Assembly (NCBI GenBank): GCA_947179485.1 | Contig: OX359245.1 | Coordinates: 35,017,067 to 35,081,066, forward strand | DNA: 64,000 bases | Direction of reading: 5' to 3' | From: Allacma fusca | Taxonomy: Eukaryota; Arthropoda; Collembola; Symphypleona; Sminthuridae | Notes under the pieces: model-generated | What the model was told of the DNA's origin: nothing | Seen by the model: only the letters and a program-made list of their open reading frames with translations | The model's database searches: none | In this document: piece after piece, positions 60,406 to 64,000 of the stretch | Layout: every line of letters begins with the position of its first letter | Numbering within the stretch: the first letter of the stretch is position 1 | Program-made: the position numbers and the translations under genes

Positions 60406-63400
60406 AGAAATATTTTTTTCCCTCGTGTCTTTCTTCGAATTATCCATTAAAAAGAGAACCCATATGTAGATACATACATAAATAGGTACTGGCACTTTGT
60501 TATTCTGTCCTTACTTTTTGTTTTTGTTTGCTTCCTTGCCTTTTTTGAATAGACAGATTTTGTAGACAAAAAAAAAAGAATATTTGGATGTGGCAAAAAA
60601 AAAAAAAAGGAAAGGAAACAATGAGGGTAATTTGTTTCTTGTCTTTTTTTTTCTTTAGCTAGAAATTCAAGGGGGGGGAGGGGAGGGGGAGGAGAATTAT
60701 TACAAGAGCTTTTTTTTGTGTACACTTTTATAAATTAATGTGTGTCATTTAAATTCTATAAAGTAGAGATGGATTTGTTATTTGTTTTTTTTTTAAAGAA
60801 TGAGAGATTAATTAATGATTGTACTGTCAAAGGGAAATTATGATTGGGCCTTTTAGGAAGTAAGTAAGTAAGTATTTGGGATTTTGTAATTAATTTTTTT
60901 GGATATGCATGCATATGCATATGCATGGGCTCAATTCAAATTGAAAGTGGGAAGTATTTGGAGCTGAATTTGATTTTTGATTTGTTAAGTACTGTATAGT
61001 GCTATCCTAATGGAAGTGAAGTGTTTTTTTTTTGTTGTTTGTGTGGGATTTGTATATTTTTGTTGTGAGTAGGAGAAAAGGGAGGGAGGGGGGGGGAGAA
61101 AAACATTTTTGTGAGATTTATTTAAATGTGTTTCTCTGTATCGTTGTATGGGTAAGGGTGTGTATAAAAAAGGAAGTGGTTCCAGTGCATAAATGATATC
61201 CTGGACTCTTAAAATGCAAATAGGACTTGGGAGTAATAAATTGAAGTGTCTCTGTGAATATTAGGGGTATGTTTTGGGCATGTACGTACATATATGTAAA
61301 TATATACATATATAAGTATATAAGAGAGGGGCTCTGTACACATGTAAAAATCGGGGCACTATGAGATTCAACAAGGCTTGTGTAAGAATAAATGTGGTTC
61401 ATATGTATGTATGTATGTACATATTAGGTGAGACCCAGTGTCTCGCTCTCCCTTTTCCTCACACAACACCCTCCAAGGAAATAACAGACGTCTTTTTTTC
61501 CATAAGATTTATGAGGTCGCAATTATTACGCCGTACGATGTAGATACATATATATATATATATATATGTATGTAATTATGTATATACAGATTAGAATCAC
61601 ATATTATAAATTTAAAAAAAAAATAATATTAACCTCGACCATGACTCCTTACAGGGCTTGATGAATTTACACATTTGTATACATGGGCTCAAAACTAATG
61701 CTTATACATACATATCATGTATATCTACGTAAACAAATTTTTCCTACCTTTCCCCACTCCCCCCTCCACCCCCTCCCCATCTTCATATCCTTTTTAGTAG
61801 TATCATGCCTTTGATAAGAAAAAGACTAGATTAATTTTAGGAGCACATTTTCTACATCAAATGCATAGTTTTTTTTTTTACATATATGTATCTGTAGGTG
61901 CTTAAAAGTTGAACTTAGCTCTTGGAGAAGGAGGGTAAGTTCTATGCATATTTTTTTTTGATAATATATAAAATCTTGGGGAAAGTTATTTTCTTCAGTT
62001 GAGATTCGTATTACTTTTTTTTAGCAGTCTTTTTTTTCTTTCTTTTTCTTTGGAAGCTGGGCTGGGCTGGGGCTTGGGCTGACTCCTGGGCTGGTGATGT
62101 GATAAAATATTTAGAGAATCAGGGCCATTAGGGATGAATAATGATTTCCATCGTGCTCAGATTTCTCTCTCTCTCTCATGTCTTTAATCATAATTTTCTA
62201 TCCGGTTCGAAGGACCATTTTTTTTCAGTTGGTAAGTTTTTTAAATTAGATTTTTTTTACTTTTTCTTTTTTAAAAAAAAATAAAATAGCAAGGGTCATT
62301 ATTAAAATAAAAATTGACACTCGAGAAAGTTTTTCCATAGGAAAATGTAAATTTAAAAAAAAACATTTTGAAATTGCAAATTTGTTTTTCTTTTTCTAGT
62401 TTTTCTTGGCGGGAAAGGGTTAAGATCAAATTTGGGAGGGAAGAATATAGATATTTGAAAGGGAGAATGATGACGGAAAATTGATTTTTAGGGGTTTTAT
62501 TTTGGGAAAATGCCAATTTTCTGGAGAGATTTTGACCTGGGCAGGGAAATGCAAAATGAAGGAAGGAGAAGAAAGAGAACAAACGAATAGCTTGCATTTT
62601 CCTGTTCTAAAAATAAACCGATTTTCCAATTGAGACACATGTACACACATATATGAAAGCATGCATGCATCCATTTACATGGACGTACATATGTACGTTA
62701 TAGTAGACGGAAGAATTTTCGGAGGAAAATTGCTTGCATCGGGAGAGTGAGCGAGAGAGAGAGAGAGAGAGCGGAAAGGAAAGGAGAGATGGTGAAAGTG
62801 AAAGTATTATTTTTCCTCTAAGTTTGAGCCAACGTGAGCACATTTGATGTGAAAGTTATTGCTTTTGCTATTTTCAGCCCTTGCAACCCGATCTTCTTCG
62901 TCTTTATCCCTGAATGTTTCAATGTATTTTTCTTTTTTTTTCTGTTTGTTTGTTTGTTTGTTTATACACATGTATTTTATTTCCTTTTTTTTCTCCCTCT
63001 CTCTCCCTGAATTGGGCTCCGTTGAAAAGGTAAATTTTCCCAGCGTAAAAATCCCTCTTTTATTTGAGTAATGCTTGAGGCCGGTATTTGTTCCTGCAGA
63101 CAATTGAGTTGATTTTTTCCCCTATACTCTTGTGGCTGTATAGGATTTTCGAAACCCTGTATTTTGTCTCCAGGATTTACAGTCATAGATATAATTATTT
63201 GTGTACATATGTATATACATTTATTTACATATATACATACATAGGTACATCTCCGAACAAATATTTATCCTCATGTTTTGGTACAAAATATTCTCCCTTT
63301 TTTTTGTTTTTTACTGAGACGTCTCCTTAGTTCTTTTTTATTTTTACAGTCCATTCAAAAATCGTTCCTACAAATTTGATCCCTATATAAAATTCTCCCT

Positions 63401-63632
63401 GGATTTTATTTTTGAAGAATAATACGGTCACTGTATTCTGTTTAATAGACAAATCCCGTATTTAAAAAAAAAGAATACGTATCATATAATTAATTATATG
63501 CCTGTATTTTGTGCAGTAACAGATGAGGCCTCATTTCGCTTTTAAAAACCTGAGGTTTTCGGACTAGTATGATTTTTTTTTGTGCGCTAATTTTTTACCA
63601 GCACAGAATCTTCACTTACTTACGTACATACA
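58871..63632. other. No gene seen
   Basis: Mostly poly-A/T, CT and TATG repeats (CT arrays 59505-59566, 59712-59764 and 60371-60401). A GCATATGCATATGCATG palindromic stretch lies near 60906-60926 and a GGGCTGGGCTGG stretch near 62060-62095. Nothing resembles a conserved protein or RNA. Confidence 0.5.
59505..59764. repeat. Pair of (CT)n arrays
   Basis: Two CT arrays of about 62 bp (59505-59566) and 53 bp (59712-59764) in the same orientation. Confidence 0.9.
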
Positions 63633-63747
63633 TGTGAACATGTGAGTTTGTATTTTTTTTCTAAATGTGAACATGTGAGTTTGTTTTTTTTTTCTAAATG
63701 TGAACATGTGAGTTTGTATTTTTTTCTCTAAATGTGAACATGTGAGT
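63633..63747. repeat. About 34-bp tandem repeat, four copies
   Basis: The unit contains TGTGAACATGTGAGTTTGT followed by a T run and CTAAA. Four copies differ mainly in T-run length. The core GAACATGTGA is partly palindromic (ACATGT). Confidence 0.9.
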
Positions 63748-64000
63748 GAAGATTCTGCTCTTGCTGGGAAACCCTGGCTATGTACGTATCTGTATGTATG
63801 TATATACGAAAACAAACAAATGTATGGTTGTATGCATATACATGTTTTTTTATTTACGTGTGTATGTACATATATACATATATAGATACACGGAAGGTAG
63901 GGAAGCCGAGCCAAGAAAACTAAATGAGCTTTTAGTCAGCATGATGTTGTTACGTACATATGTACATACATGGAATAGTTAAGGTACATATATATGTATA

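Overview
This window looks like nuclear DNA from an arthropod. Genes are split by GT-AG introns, the non-coding DNA is AT-rich and full of simple repeats (CT/GA runs, GT runs, ACATACATATGTATGT-type runs, GGTTAGGTT tracts), and the two recognisable proteins are animal ones. I cannot name the species.

Region 1 (1-3575) is the flank upstream of the first gene. It holds a diverged direct repeat, two tandem copies of a 169-bp MITE-like element, and one isolated exon-like segment. Region 2 (3576-12197, + strand) is the 5' part of the midasin gene (MDN1/Rea1), the giant dynein-like AAA+ ATPase of 60S ribosome maturation. I rebuilt 17 coding exons with consistent splice phases. They encode about 1935 residues: the N-terminal domain, AAA1 to AAA5, and the start of AAA6. 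Intron 7 contains a 633-bp foldback element.

The midasin reading stops at a good splice donor (12197/12198), and none of the remaining two thirds of the protein is visible in the next 52 kb. From about 12.3 kb the DNA becomes strongly microsatellite-rich. Region 3 (16807-33594, - strand) is a second gene that I assembled from eight exons with matching phases: a predicted 583-residue class A (rhodopsin-like) seven-transmembrane receptor. It has the TM6 CWxP motif but a degenerate DRY motif (Ser-Asp-Ala) and a degenerate NPxxY motif (His-Pro-x-x-Leu). Either it lies antisense inside a giant midasin intron, or the window joins two unrelated loci near 12.3 kb.

Region 4 (33.6-64 kb) has no gene I can support. 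It lies upstream of the receptor gene. It contains a promoter-proximal cluster of ACTTTCAC repeats, many CT/GA arrays, a hAT-like MITE of 1016 bp, a perfect 15-bp hairpin with a GNRA loop, and at least seven clusters of AGGTCA/TGACCT half-sites. One cluster repeats a DR1+DR5 arrangement four times at 146-168 bp spacing. These clusters are the most unusual non-coding pattern here; whether they bind nuclear receptors or are only minisatellites cannot be decided from sequence alone.
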